A DNA stretch of 64,000 bases, taken from the NCBI GenBank assembly GCA_036873135.1, contig JAPTYO010000010.1, forward strand, positions 6,548,634 through 6,612,633, written 5' to 3'. Below are positions 44,641 to 55,055 of the stretch, in pieces. The position numbers were made by a program, and so were the translations under genes. The first letter of the stretch is position 1, and every line of letters starts with the position of its first letter. The DNA is from Clarkia xantiana subsp. parviflora. Taxonomy: Eukaryota > Streptophyta > Magnoliopsida > Myrtales > Onagraceae. The notes beneath the pieces were generated by a model. That model had not been told where the DNA came from and ran no database searches. It saw only the letters and a list, made by a program, of their open reading frames with translations.

Positions 44641-44767
44641 TAAACTGAATGACATTAAGGAGGTTGGCAAAAAAATTCACGCTGAAATCCAACTCATTTA
44701 CCGGAACTAATTTCCCTATGCCTCGAGCAAATTAAGGCGGCGGTGATGGTCGTCGATTAAGTTTTAG

Positions 44768-45410
44768 ATTTTATTAGGTTAACAGTATTTTGGTCCATAA
44801 TATTTGACGATTTTTGGGTTTTACCATTGTGTTTTTTTTCCTAGTCTTGGTCTCATATGTTTGCATATTTTTGTATTTTCGTAACATTCCGTCTATATTT
44901 TTCGTTAAATAACATGTGCAATGATCAACTCTAAACTTTTAATTTTATCCAATTTAGTCCCTCTAATACTTCCCTAACTTTTTTTTGTTCAATTTAGTCC
45001 CAAAGTTTTAAAATTGACCTCAAATTGGACAACTAGGTCCAATTGACCTAGCTCTGAGCTAGCCCAGGTCTGGGTCCGACCATGGTCGGGGTCGCCGGAC
45101 CCAGGCAACCCCAACTGGGATCGGACCCAGCCCTGGGCTAGCCCATGGCTGGTCCAATTGGACCTAATTTGTCCAATTTGAGGTTAATTTTAAAACTTTG
45201 GGACTAAATTGAAAAAAAAGAAGTTAGGGAAGTATTAGAGGGACTAAATTTTGCAAAATTAAAAGTTTAGGGTGGATCACGTGACTTGCACATGTTACTT
45301 AATGAAAAATATGGACGGAATGTAACGGAAAGACAAAAAATATGCAAACATATAAGACCAAAACTAGGAAAAAAAATATTATGGATCAAAACTCAAAATT
45401 CGACAAGACC
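44768..45410. mobile_element. Long foldback element, ends approximate
   Basis: The whole segment folds on itself. Left words (tggtccataatattt, cctagtcttggtctcatatg, gtaacattccgtcc-like, taatttagtccctctaatac) reappear inverted on the right in reverse order. The centre is GC-rich (ccgaccatggtcggggtcgc). Arms are about 300 bp. The outer ends pair poorly and I could not fix a target duplication. Confidence 0.65.
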
Positions 45411-46270
45411 TTATTACTATGAACCTTACACATGAAGATTCATCATACACACACTTTAATAAAGCAAATAAATTGTACTTTTGATTTTCCAATTTAAATA
45501 CCTACAGCTCATTTCATAAGATGTTCATGGCAATTATTTTATATATTAAAATTTAAATAATGGTTTTAAAACAAGACGGCAGTGCATTTCAGAGAAAGAA
45601 ACGATCGACATGAAATATAATATAGATTAATATATAGTTTAGTTATTTATGTTAGACGGTAGTTAATGTGACCGTATGGTCAATAATGTGCTTTTTGGTT
45701 ATCTAATGTTATTAAATGAGACTGTTTAGTTACATTTAAATAGGTCTTTCAACTATGCTTTACAAGTACTATATTTTTTATACTTTTTTTATTGCTCTAA
45801 AGGTGAATCGGTAAATAAATTGGTATTATTAATAGTATGATACAAATATTAGGTGTAGTTAAAAAAAATCATACTTTTAAATTTTATCTATGTTAGAGTT
45901 AAGTCCACTAAGCAAAAAGATGATGCTTCACAAGCATGGTAGAAAAACCTTAATTTAATAAAATGTCCAAAATACCATTTCGATATTCATTCTTCTTCAT
46001 GTTCTCATCATTACGTTCTTCATCAAAATTTTCATTAAAAATCTTTATTTTTTAATTATTTTTTTAAATTCACCGAGTTCTAATCTGAACCCAACAGTGC
46101 TGCTGGGTTCGAATCTGAACCCATCTAGGGTTCGGTTTCGAACTCGTATTTCGAATAAAAAAATAGGAAATTTAGATCATTTTTATGAAAAATACGAGAA
46201 TACAACAAAGAACACTTGAATTAGTTGAATATCATGGTAAAATCGTAATTGTATAACCATTTAATTACAT
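45411..46270. other. Intergenic, no gene recognised
   Basis: AT-rich. A short inverted motif set (ttcgaatctgaacccatcta, gagttctaatctgaaccc) occurs at 46074-46125. No gene. Confidence 0.4.
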
Positions 46271-46279
46271 TAGATTAAA

Positions 46280-46808
46280 GGGTTAATAACCAAATTGCTA
46301 CCCGAACTTAGGCCAGTTTACAAATCACTACCTCAACTTTAATTTTCAAAATTGACTACCCAAACTTTCAATTTGAGAGCAAATCTCTACCTCTATATCA
46401 ATTACAGTCAAATTGGACAGAAAATGAGCATATTTCACTACTTTGGGTCTTTTCATATATACTCAATATGGATTCGAAGATAAATTGAAAGTATTGCATT
46501 GAAATACTTTCAATTCGATGCTCGATTGAAAAGCATTGTCCGAATTGGGCGGAAGTCCAATTGAGCAACTAATTGAAAGTATTTCGTTTCAATACTTTCA
46601 ATTTATGTTTAAATCCATCTTGGGTGCATATGAAATGACTCCACATGGCGAAAATTTGGTCATTTTCTCTCAAATTTGACTGGAGTTGATATAGAGGTAG
46701 CGATTTGCTCTCAAATTAAAAGTTCGGGTAGCCAATTTTGAAAAATTAAAGTTGAGGTAGCGATTTGTAAACTGATCAAAGTTAGGGTAGTAATTTGGCT
46801 ATTAACCC
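46280..46808. mobile_element. Mutator-like foldback, 529 bp
   Basis: Ends are gggttaataaccaaattgct and its inverted counterpart agtaatttggctattaaccc. The 9-bp duplication tagattaaa is at 46271-46279 and 46809-46817. Arms extend more than 120 bp (repeated gatttgctctcaaatt-like and gaggtagcgatttg words). A second, inner foldback (attgaaagtatt / aatactttcaat) occupies the centre. The first 11 bases match those of the element at 44108. Confidence 0.9.
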
Positions 46809-46817
46809 TAGATTAAA

Positions 46818-47954
46818 TATATAACTGACTAAATAAAACAAACTTGAATAATTTAATCACGTTCTATAACATATTTAACTAAACTATATATCACGTCAAA
46901 AAACAAAAATAACTATTTTATTGTAAATTGTAAATTATGAGTAACTAAGCAATGTATTAAGTCATATAAGTATATACAGACCCATAAAAATCTCGCCCCA
47001 TCACTTTCTAAATTCTAATACATACATACACACAAACCAAAAGGTGCGAATGTTTTCAAAGAAATTGTTCTTGAAGAGTACATACTCGAGCAACAGTCAT
47101 AATTAATTTGACCAAGTCTGACTGAGTCCGATATTGGTCTTATTAAGATTCTGAAAATAAGAAATTTCTATCATGATTGGGGTACAATATAGTTGATTTT
47201 TTTTATAAGTAATTTAGTTTAAAACTTGTCAATCAGTGTCGTATTACGCAACTACAGTGTGATTATTTTGTTATAGAACAATATGTGAACACTATAGAGA
47301 TTGGTCTTTATAAGATCTTAAAAGTTATAATTGAAATTCCCGTACTAATTAGTGGTAACTTGTAAATCAATATATTTTATGCGAACACAATATTCATTAA
47401 TAAATGATCGATGTGTGCCTCGTATGCAATATGCTTACTATAAAAATACATGGAAAAGGAAAGGTCCACAACAACTTTGATAGCTCATGAAAAACAGAAT
47501 ATTTACTTGTTTCTACTAAATTCTTAAAGTGGGGAGAAGCTTTTCGTGCGAATAGTTGAGAAGCCAAACCAACTTCATTACTCAACTTTAATTAGTACCC
47601 ATGCAGTGTTGAGTATTATCGAGTCACCTAAACTTGCAGTTAGAAGACGGTTCATTTGATAATTTTTGTTTTAAAGTATGTTAAAATTCATGACAAAAAT
47701 ATTCTTCTACGAATTCGAGTTTATAAGAAATTAATTTGACTAAAACATTGGTGCCTTTTCACTCTCATTATTCTTAAAAATATGGATAATCAAGATTAAT
47801 TAATCTACATGTAGAAAAAAAAATGTGAGAGTAAATAATTGAATGAAAAATACTAATGTACAAAATTAATTACCAATTAAAATACTAATCAATATTAACT
47901 AATATGCATGTGGAAAAAAAAATTAAAAATTGAATGAAAATTATTTATGTATAG
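46818..47954. other. Intergenic, no gene recognised
   Basis: AT-rich, no supportable coding frame. It ends in the CATAT target of the Gypsy element. Confidence 0.45.
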
Positions 47955-47959
47955 CATAT

Positions 47960-48676
47960 TGATGGGTTTCGCTATGGCCGTTAGGCCCTTTAACGGCGAG
48001 GAGACGGCGAATAGGTCCACTGGGCCTTAAATGGAGGTCAAGAAGACCAAGGCGAAGGGTCCCGACAGAGGGAGTCCCGATGATGAAAGGTCCCGATAGA
48101 GTCGGTCCCGATGGGTGAGCTGGATGCTCCTGATGAGATGCCTTTAAGTAGGCCCCGATGATGAATCCCTGAGAATGATTGGCCCTGTCACGATGACGAG
48201 GGGCCCCGAGCGGTGACACAATGTGATAACTCTGGAGTCCCCGATATTAGTCGGGACTTGCTATCAGAGGTTGAGGCCGAGATACGCGGGGCGTGGCCGA
48301 GATACGCGGAGCGTGGCTGAGATACGCGGAGCGTGGCCGAGATACGCGGGGCGTGGCCGAGATAAGCGAGATCATGGCCTAGATAGGCGGGATCGTGCCC
48401 GAGATACGCGGAATATGAGCTAACCACCCCAACAGTTCACCAGGTAACTGAGGTACCTCTCCGCCTATAAAAGGGCAGAGGTTACCTCAGATCACATTAC
48501 GTTTTGAGATACATTACTTGAGATTACTGCTTGCCAGTTTGCACGAGATACTCATTTAAGCATCGGAGAGGGATTCTGGGTCACCGCCCGGTCTATCCCC
48601 TCTTGCAGGATTGCGTGGAGCAAAGGAGCTAGGATCGCCATCAAAGATCGTACCGGAGTTCCACCGTGATCTAACA
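47960..48676 (+). repeat. Gypsy 5' LTR
   Basis: 717 bp, tgatgggtttcg...gatctaaca. A run of five to six roughly 20-bp units (gccgagatacgcggggcgtg) occupies 48270-48420. A TATA box (tataaaag) lies at 48466. The conserved gcatcggagaggg ... cccctcttgcagg block is at 48559-48610. Confidence 0.95.
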
Positions 48677-48677
48677 T

Positions 48678-48694
48678 TGGCGCCGTCTGTGGGA
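48678..48694 (+). other. Gypsy primer-binding site
   Basis: tggcgccgtctgtggga, one base after the LTR. The first nine bases fit the 3' end of tRNA-Asp. The site is identical to that of the LARD-like element at 28281-28299. Confidence 0.85.
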
Positions 48695-48730
48695 ACGTGA
48701 CAAAAAGCTGATAAGCCTTCTACTCGTTCA

Positions 48731-50229
48731 ATGGCGGCTGGCAAGCAAAGAAGACAAGGACAATCTGGTGGTTCCCGTCATCCTGCTGGGACGATTCTGA
48801 ATTCACCACCGGAGCGCGTTGAGGGCCAGAATCTCCCTACTGAGGTCTCCCGAACAGGGGAGCATAATGAAGCTCCTGAAGATACTGCTGCTCAACACCA
48901 GGGGAATAGGGAGCAGGAGGCTCCTCCAAATGCGAACCTGACGAGGGCTGTGGCGGAGGCCATGCCGATGTTTTTGGCAGTCGTGGAAGCTCTCTTAGAT
49001 TGGAGAGAGGCTGCGAGGAGGCAAGAGGAGATGCCCCCACTAGAAGAGAAAGCGCCCTCACCAGCAGAGGTTCAGCCCCGAAGCCAGGGCAGGAGTAGGG
49101 AGTCCACTCAACCAGAACGCTTTGTGGTCGATGGGCCAGGACCAGTGCAGCATAGGACCATTCCCCTTAATGGTCCCATCATCCCCGATCAGGTGGTGAA
49201 GATCGTGAACATCTGCATGGGAGAGCAGAAGCCGCTGGTGTCGGAGCTGAGGGATCGATCCACCCATCCCTTCGTTCCTCGACTCATAGACACCCTCGCT
49301 CCGCCAGGGCTGAGTATCCCCACGATTAAGGAGTATGATGGCGAGGGAGATCCGGTTCGTCATGTCCAGAAGCACCTTATGGCGTGTCTGGGCAGAGCCC
49401 CGAATGAAGATATCGTATGTACGCTGTTCCCGAACACACTTGGTGAGAGAGCCCTAACCTGGTTCTTCAGTCTGCCCCCAGGCTGCATCACTTGCTGGGC
49501 TGATATGCACGACCGCTTTATTCAGCAGTACCAGGGTCGCAGACGTCTGTTGAAGAGTGTGAGGTCCCTGACCCAGGTGGTACAGAGGCCCGATGAGTCG
49601 CTGGCACACTATTACCAGCGATACACTGTCGGCGTGGCAGAGATTGACGAGGAGATTTCGGAGGGTGAGACCATCCGTACCTTCATTCGGAACCTAACAG
49701 CCCCCTACGGTTCCGACTTGATGCACAGCGTGGCTGAGAAGGCTGTGTGGAATATGGAGCGTTGCAGAAGAGGGTGAAGCGGCAAATCGATGTTCAGGAG
49801 TCGAAGATAGCCGCTGGAGAGCTTGAGCCCCCGAAGTCGAATAAGGGAAAGCAATCGGTCAAACCCTTGGACGAGCGCAAGTCGAAGGATAAATCCGAGA
49901 GCAGTCGGAGTCGAGGCCGCTCTGATCGGAGGGATGATAGGCGTTTCTCGAAGAAGGACAGGCGGGAGGATCATGACATTCCTCTCAACAGCTCTATGGC
50001 GGAGGTGTTAACGGTCATGGAGCGACAGGGTATCTCCAGGTACCTCCCAAAGAAGGAAGGAGAATTTTTGGGATCCCGCACCGATCGCTACTGTCGATTT
50101 CATCGCGCAAATGGTCACGACACCAATCATTGTCGGGAGCTGAAGAAGGAGATCGAAAAGCTGATCCAGAAAGGGAAGCTTAAGGAGTTTGTCGGGGAGA
50201 AGCGGTGTCGATCTCGTTCTCGATCCTGA
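48731..50229 (+). pseudogene. Gypsy gag
   Basis: Starts at ATG 48731. The central part (TLAPPGLSIPTIKEYDGEGD, then WFFSLPPGCITCWADMHDRF) is a retrotransposon Gag capsid region. A net one-base loss near 49755-49770 shifts the frame. The second part contains a basic, RS-rich linker and a C-x2-H-x4-H-x4-C type zinc motif (CRFHRANGHDTNHC) common in this lineage. A TGA at 50227 interrupts an Arg-Ser run at a place where CGA codons are repeated, consistent with CGA-to-TGA. Gag would form the particle that packages the RNA. Confidence 0.85.
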
Positions 50230-50939
50230 TCACGGTCCCGTTCCCGATCCCGCGATCGGTCCCCAAAGAAGAAGAGGTCTGACCCGGAGTCTTCTGGTGC
50301 CCGTAAGGAGAAGCGGGGCGCTATCAATGTGATTCACAGAGGATTTTCCGCGGGAGGTAATACCTCGTCCTCCCGGGAGGTTTATGCCTCTAGAATTCCC
50401 GCTGCAGTGGTGCTGGGTAAGAGGTCCCGATCCTGAACCCTGAAGGAAGAGATGGTGATCTCCTTTTCGTCGGAGGATCTCGTGGGCGTGGAGACTCCAC
50501 ACGATGACGCTTTGGTCGTGACCTTGGATGTGGATGGATACGAGATGAAGCGGATTCTGATCGATGGAGGGAGCTCCTCCGATATTTTGTTCATGGATGC
50601 GCTGGAGGCCATGGGGAAAACGAAGAAGGACCCGAAGGAGGCGAACTTCCCGATGGTCGGATTCTCTGGCTTTACCTCCTATCCGCTAGGAGTGATCACC
50701 TTACCAGTGGAGTTTGGTAGCGGGTGGAAATCGGAGAGGAGGAACGTGGAGTTTGTGGTAGTTGAGTCCGCGGGGACCTACAACGCGATTATCGGGAGAA
50801 CTACCATCAACCCCCTGATGGCAGTTGCCTCGAATGTGCACCAGAAGATGAAATTCCTGACTGACCATGGAGTCGGAGAGGTCAAGGGCGACCAGGTGGC
50901 TTCCAGGAAATGTTATGTTAACACCACCCGAAGGAAAAG
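50230..50939 (+). pseudogene. Gypsy aspartic protease
   Basis: Same frame as the second part of gag, after the TGA at 50227 and another TGA near 50435. The active-site stretch is RILIDGGSSSDILFMDALEA, where DGG replaces the usual DSG/DTG, as seen in other Tat-type elements. It ends in the reverse transcriptase linker (REEFGRPAPVEDLKEVEIDG). Confidence 0.8.
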
Positions 50940-51385
50940 ACGAGAGGCTATGACTGTCCTCCAGACAGATGCTGATCCTAGAGAGGAGTTTGGGCGTCCC
51001 GCCCCCGTGGAGGACTTGAAGGAGGTCGAGATTGACGGGCCTCAGAGGAAGGTGAAAATCGGGTCTGCCCTGACCGAGGAGACAACCCGAGAATTGATCG
51101 ATCTACTAAAGGAGTTCAAGGAGCTGTTTGCCTGGTCTCCGAGTGACATGTCAGGAATCAGCCCCGATGTGATCGTGCATGAGTTGAAGATTGATCCCGC
51201 GATCAAGCCTATCGCGCAGAAAAGGCGTCCGATGGGCGCAGACAAGAGGATTGCGATCCAGCAGGAGGTAGGCAGGTTGCTCGATGCTGGGTTTATCAAG
51301 GAGCTCCGATTCCAGACTTGGGTTGCCAACCCGGTTCTGGTGAAGAAGAGCAATGGGAAATGGCGGATGTGTGTTGATGAATCAA
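50940..51385 (+). pseudogene. Gypsy reverse transcriptase, 3'-truncated
   Basis: Only the N-terminal part remains: LLKEFKELFAWSPSDMSGIS, KPIAQKRRPMGADKRIAIQQ, EVGRLLDAGFIKEL and KSNGKWRMCVD. At 51371-51378 the sequence jumps out of frame into the connection/RNase H region (NQPLKHFLNQPDASGRLVKW). The palm with the YVDD/FVDD active site is gone. About 1 kb is missing compared with intact Gypsy elements. Confidence 0.9.
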
Positions 51386-52063
51386 CCTTTGAAGCATTTT
51401 TTGAACCAACCTGATGCGTCGGGGAGATTAGTGAAATGGGCAGTCGAGCTTAGTGAGTTCCGCATTCACTTTGCTCCGAGAACGGCTGTTAAGGGCCAGG
51501 CGTTGGCGGATTTTATAGTAAAGTCTACAGCTCCCGATCTAGAAGAAGCGGGTCCTGTAGAGGGGGCAACTATGGAGGTCCCGATAGCAGAGCAACCAGA
51601 AATAGCGGAGCAATCAGAAGGATCGGGAGCAGGGTTCGTACTGATACCACCAGGCGGAGGTGAGCCGCTTCGATATGCTTTGGCCTTAACGTTTAGGGCC
51701 ACGAACAACGAAGCTGAGTACGAGGCTCTTATCACGGGCTTGAAAATTGCCAAAGGTACGGGAGTTGTTCACTTGAGAGTGAAATGTGACGCGGCCCTGA
51801 TTGTGAACCAGGTCCAAGGGCGATACGAGGCGAAAAGCCCAATGATGAGGAAGTACCTTCGCGAGGTGCAAGTCTTGAAGGAGAGCTTTAAAAGCTTCGA
51901 CATCGAGGCGATCCCGAGGGAGGAAAACGTGGAGGCAGATGCCTTGAGCAAATTTGCCTTGGGGGCACCCCTGGAGGAAAATCGGAAGGTGCACTTCTTG
52001 GAGAAGGTGATCTTGTCGACCACCGACCCGACGCAGGTGTGTGCTATTGAAGCAGGATCATAG
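51353..52063 (+). pseudogene. Gypsy connection and RNase H
   Basis: The first part (LNQPDASGRLVKWAVELSEF, FAPRTAVKGQALADFIV) is the vestigial Gypsy RNase H/connection. The second (GSGAGFVLIPPGGG, NNEAEYEALITGLKIAKGTG, VKCDAALIVNQVQGRYEAKS, EENVEADALSKFA) is the additional archaeal-type RNase H of the Tat lineage. The strand that normally precedes GSGAG and carries the first catalytic Asp is not recognisable here, so the enzyme is probably dead. A TAG at 52061 interrupts the link to integrase. Confidence 0.8.
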
Positions 52064-53310
52064 GAGGAGCCCACTTGGATGACCCCAATAGTCACGTATC
52101 TGACTACGGGGCAGTACCCGATAATCAAGTAGTAGCTGACAGGATACGTCGGATCGCGGCTAATTACGTGATGCTGGACAATCAGCTATACAAGAAGGGC
52201 TGGTTCTCGACTCCGTACTTGAAGTGTGTGGCTGAGCCCGACACAAGTCGAATCTTGAAGGAGATGCATGAAGGGGTCGCGGCTTGTCATGAAGGGGCCC
52301 GATCCATTATGAGGAAAGTGCTGAACTTGGGCTATTATTGGCCTACGATGAGCAAGGAGGCGACGGCGTTGGTCCGATCCTGTGATGCGTGCCAGAGGTA
52401 CGCCCCGAGTATTGTGGCTCCGGCTGCTAATCTGACATCCATCAAGAGCGCTTGGCCCTTCGCGCAGTGGGGTATCGACTTAGTGAGACCTCTCCCGCAG
52501 GCACAAGGTCAGTGTAAGTATTTGCTTGTGGTTGTCGATTATTTTTCGAAATGGATAGAGGCTAAGGCGTTGGCCAAGACGACGGGGAACCAGATCGTCA
52601 AGTTTCTCCAGACCCATATTGTATCCAGATACGGAATTCCTAAGGTGGTGACCAGCGACAATGGTCCACCGTTTAACGGGGCTCAGGTGAAGGAGTATCT
52701 GGAGGAGTTGAACATCGAGCATCGGACAACCTCTGTCCACCATGCTCAGACTAATGGCCAGGTGGAGTCAGCCAACAAAATCGTGATGGATGGCCTGAAG
52801 AAAAGGGTCTATGCCTTGAAGGGCAAATGGCTGAACGAGCTGGAAAACGTGCTTTGGGTGGTTAGAACGACACCCAAACGATCAACCGGGGAGACTCCGT
52901 TTGGCCTTGTTTATGGCACGGAGGCTGTTGCTCCCGTGGAGGTAGCTGTGGCATCCCATCGGATGAGATATTACGATCCTTTGACGAATGATGAAATGAG
53001 ACGTCTGGATTTGGACTTGCTCGAAGAGAAAAGGCGGGAAGCCGACGAAGTCCAGGCTCGAATGCGTTTGGCGACGGCCAGGTATTACAATCGACGAGTT
53101 AAGTCCCGACAATTCTTCGTTGGGGAGCTGGTTTGGCGTCGCAACGAGTTCACCCTTTTGGATCGGATCAGCAAGATGTCACCAAAATGGGAAGGACCTT
53201 ACAAAGTCGTGGGGATGCCAGCTCCGAATGCGTACAAGTTGGAAGACCTCGATGGCAGAGTATTGAAGCATTCTTTTAGTGACGAACACTTGAAGAAACA
53301 CCATGCTTGA
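52064..53310 (+). pseudogene. Gypsy integrase, nearly intact
   Basis: After a net one-base loss near 52112 the frame is open for about 400 codons. The zinc region shows HEGVAACHEGA ... CDACQRYAP (HHCC). The core has all three acidic residues: D in WGIDLVRPLP, D in VTSDNGPPFNG and E in NGQVESANK. The C-terminal region includes RQFFVGELVWRRN and PKWEGPYKVVGM. It ends at TGA 53308 directly before the tandem array. It is the best-preserved domain of the element. Confidence 0.9.
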
Positions 53311-54175
53311 TGAAAAGTCGCCTTAAGTGGTGCCCGATGAAAAGTCGCCTTAAGTGGTGCTCGATGAAAAGTCGCCTTAAGTGGTGCCCGATGAAAAGTC
53401 GCCTTAAGTGGTGCCCGATGAAAAGTCGCCTTAAGTGGTGCCCGAGAAAAAGTCGCCTTAAGTGGTGCACGAGATTAAGTCGCCTTAAGTGGTGCACGAG
53501 ATTAAGTCGCCTTAAGTGGTGCACGAGATTAAGTCACCTTAAGTGGTGCACGAGAAAAAGTCGCCTTAAGTGGTGCACGAGATTAAGTCGCCTTAAGTGA
53601 TGCACGAGATTAAGTCGCCTTAAATGGTGCACGATATTAAGTCGCCTTAAGTGGTGCACGAGAAAAAGTCGCCTTAAATGGTGCACGAGAAAAAGTCGCC
53701 TTAAGTGGTGCACGAGATTAAGTCGCCTTAAGTGGTGCACACGAGATTAAGTCGCCTTAAGTGGTGCACGAGATTAAGTCACCTTAAGTGGTGCACGAGA
53801 AAAGGTCGCCTTAAGTGGTGCACGAGATTAAGTCGCCTTAAGTGGTGCACGAGATTAAGTCGCCTTAAGTGGTGCACGAGATTAAGTCGCCTTAAGTGGT
53901 GCACGAGATTAAGTCACCTTAAGTGGTGCACGAGAAAAAGTCGCCTTATGTGGTGCACGAGATTAAGTCGCCTTAAGTGGTGCACGATATTAAGTCGTCT
54001 TAAGTGATGCATGATTCTTGGATTTATTCTAAGTGGTGCAAAGTCGCCTTAAGTGGTGCATGTTGTTAAGTCGTCTTAAGTGATGCACGAAACTAAATCG
54101 CCTTAAGTGGTGTGGGCTAAATCGTCTTAAGTGATGTGTTGAAATGTCTTAAGTGGCATAGGTAAGTCGCTTTAA
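53311..54175. repeat. 27-bp tandem array in the Gypsy 3' UTR
   Basis: About 32 units of 27 bp share the core aagtcgccttaagtggtgc and differ in the eight-base linker (ccgatgaa, ccgagaaa, acgagatt). Linker types are clustered: ccgatgaa at the left end, then mostly acgagatt with acgagaaa interspersed. Units degrade to the right after about 54000. Because 27 is a multiple of three, open frames run through the array on both strands, but they are products of the repeat. Arrays in this position are known for Tat/Ogre-type elements. Confidence 0.95.
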
Positions 54176-54322
54176 GAAGTGCAATGGAAAATCGGAACTA
54201 AGATAGTTTGATATTGATGAGGGCTCAAAGGCCCGAGGATGCATTACAAGGAAAGGTCCCCGATTCCGATGTCGGGAGGTCGGGAGTTGGAAGACACACG
54301 ACGAACTGTAAGTCCCTCATGT

Positions 54323-54334
54323 CTTGGGGGCAAA
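54323..54334 (+). other. Gypsy polypurine tract
   Basis: cttgggggcaaa directly before the 3' LTR, equivalent to the tract at 61-72 and to the inverted one at 22992 of the LARD-like element. Confidence 0.85.
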
Positions 54335-55050
54335 TGATGAGTTTCGCTATGGCCGTTAGGCCCTTTAACGGCGAGGAGACGGCGAATAGGTCCACTGGGC
54401 CTTAAATGGAGGTCAAGAAGACCAAGGCGAAGGGTCCCGACAGAGGGAGTCCCGATGATGAAAGGTCCCGATAGAGTTGGTCCCGATGGGTGAGCTGGAT
54501 GCTCCCGATGAGATGCCTTTAAGTAGGCCCCGATGATGAATCCCTGAGAATGATTGGCCCTGTCACGATGACGGGGGCCCCGAGCGGTGACACAATGTGA
54601 TAACTCTGGAGTCCCCGATATTAGTCGGGACTTGCTATCAGAGGTTGAGGCCGAGATACTCGGGGCGTGGCCGAGATACGCGGAGCGTGGCTGAGATACG
54701 CGGAGCGTGGCCGAGATACGCGGGGCGTGGCCGAGATAAGCGAGATCATGGCCTAGATAGGCGGGATCTTGCCCGAGATACGCGGAATATGGGCTAACCA
54801 CCCCAACGGTTCACCAGGTAACTGAGGTACCTCTCCACCTATAAAAGGGCAGAGGTTACCTCAGATCACATTACGTTTTGAGATACATTACTTGAGATTA
54901 CTGCTTGCCAGTTTGCACGAGATACTCATTTAAGCATCAGAGAGGGATTCTGGGTCACCGCCCGGTCTATCCCCTCTTGCAGGATTGCGTGGAGCAAAGG
55001 AGCTAGGATCGCCGTCAAAGATCGTACCGGAGTTCCACCGTGATCTAACA
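54335..55050 (+). repeat. Gypsy 3' LTR
   Basis: 716 bp. It differs from the 5' LTR at about ten bases and one deleted A by my count. Followed by CATAT. Confidence 0.95.
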
Positions 55051-55055
55051 CATAT

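Larger units (their letters stand above)
47960..55050 (+). mobile_element. Tat-lineage Gypsy retrotransposon, 7091 bp
   Basis: LTRs of 717 and 716 bp, target duplication CATAT (47955-47959 and 55051-55055), primer site ttggcgccgtctgtgggaa, and a cttgggggcaaa polypurine tract define a complete insertion. The order gag, protease, reverse transcriptase, RNase H, integrase is Gypsy. The protease style (RILIDGGSSSDILF) and the extra RNase H (NNEAEYEAL) point to the Tat lineage. Most of the reverse transcriptase is deleted, and gag-pol has two net single-base frameshifts and several stops. About ten base differences and one indel separate the LTRs (about 1.4%). Confidence 0.95.

Noticed and set aside
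48188..48427. Repetitive frames in the Gypsy LTRs (AYLGH- and AGRGRD-type), and the same in the 3' LTR
   Set aside because: They come from 20-bp LTR repeats and appear identically in both LTRs.
53276..54007. Long open frames on both strands across 53276-54007 (KSRLKWC- and HHLRRL-type repeats)
   Set aside because: The 27-bp unit is nine codons, so any stop-free frame stays open. The reading is entirely repetitive and lies in a retrotransposon 3' UTR.
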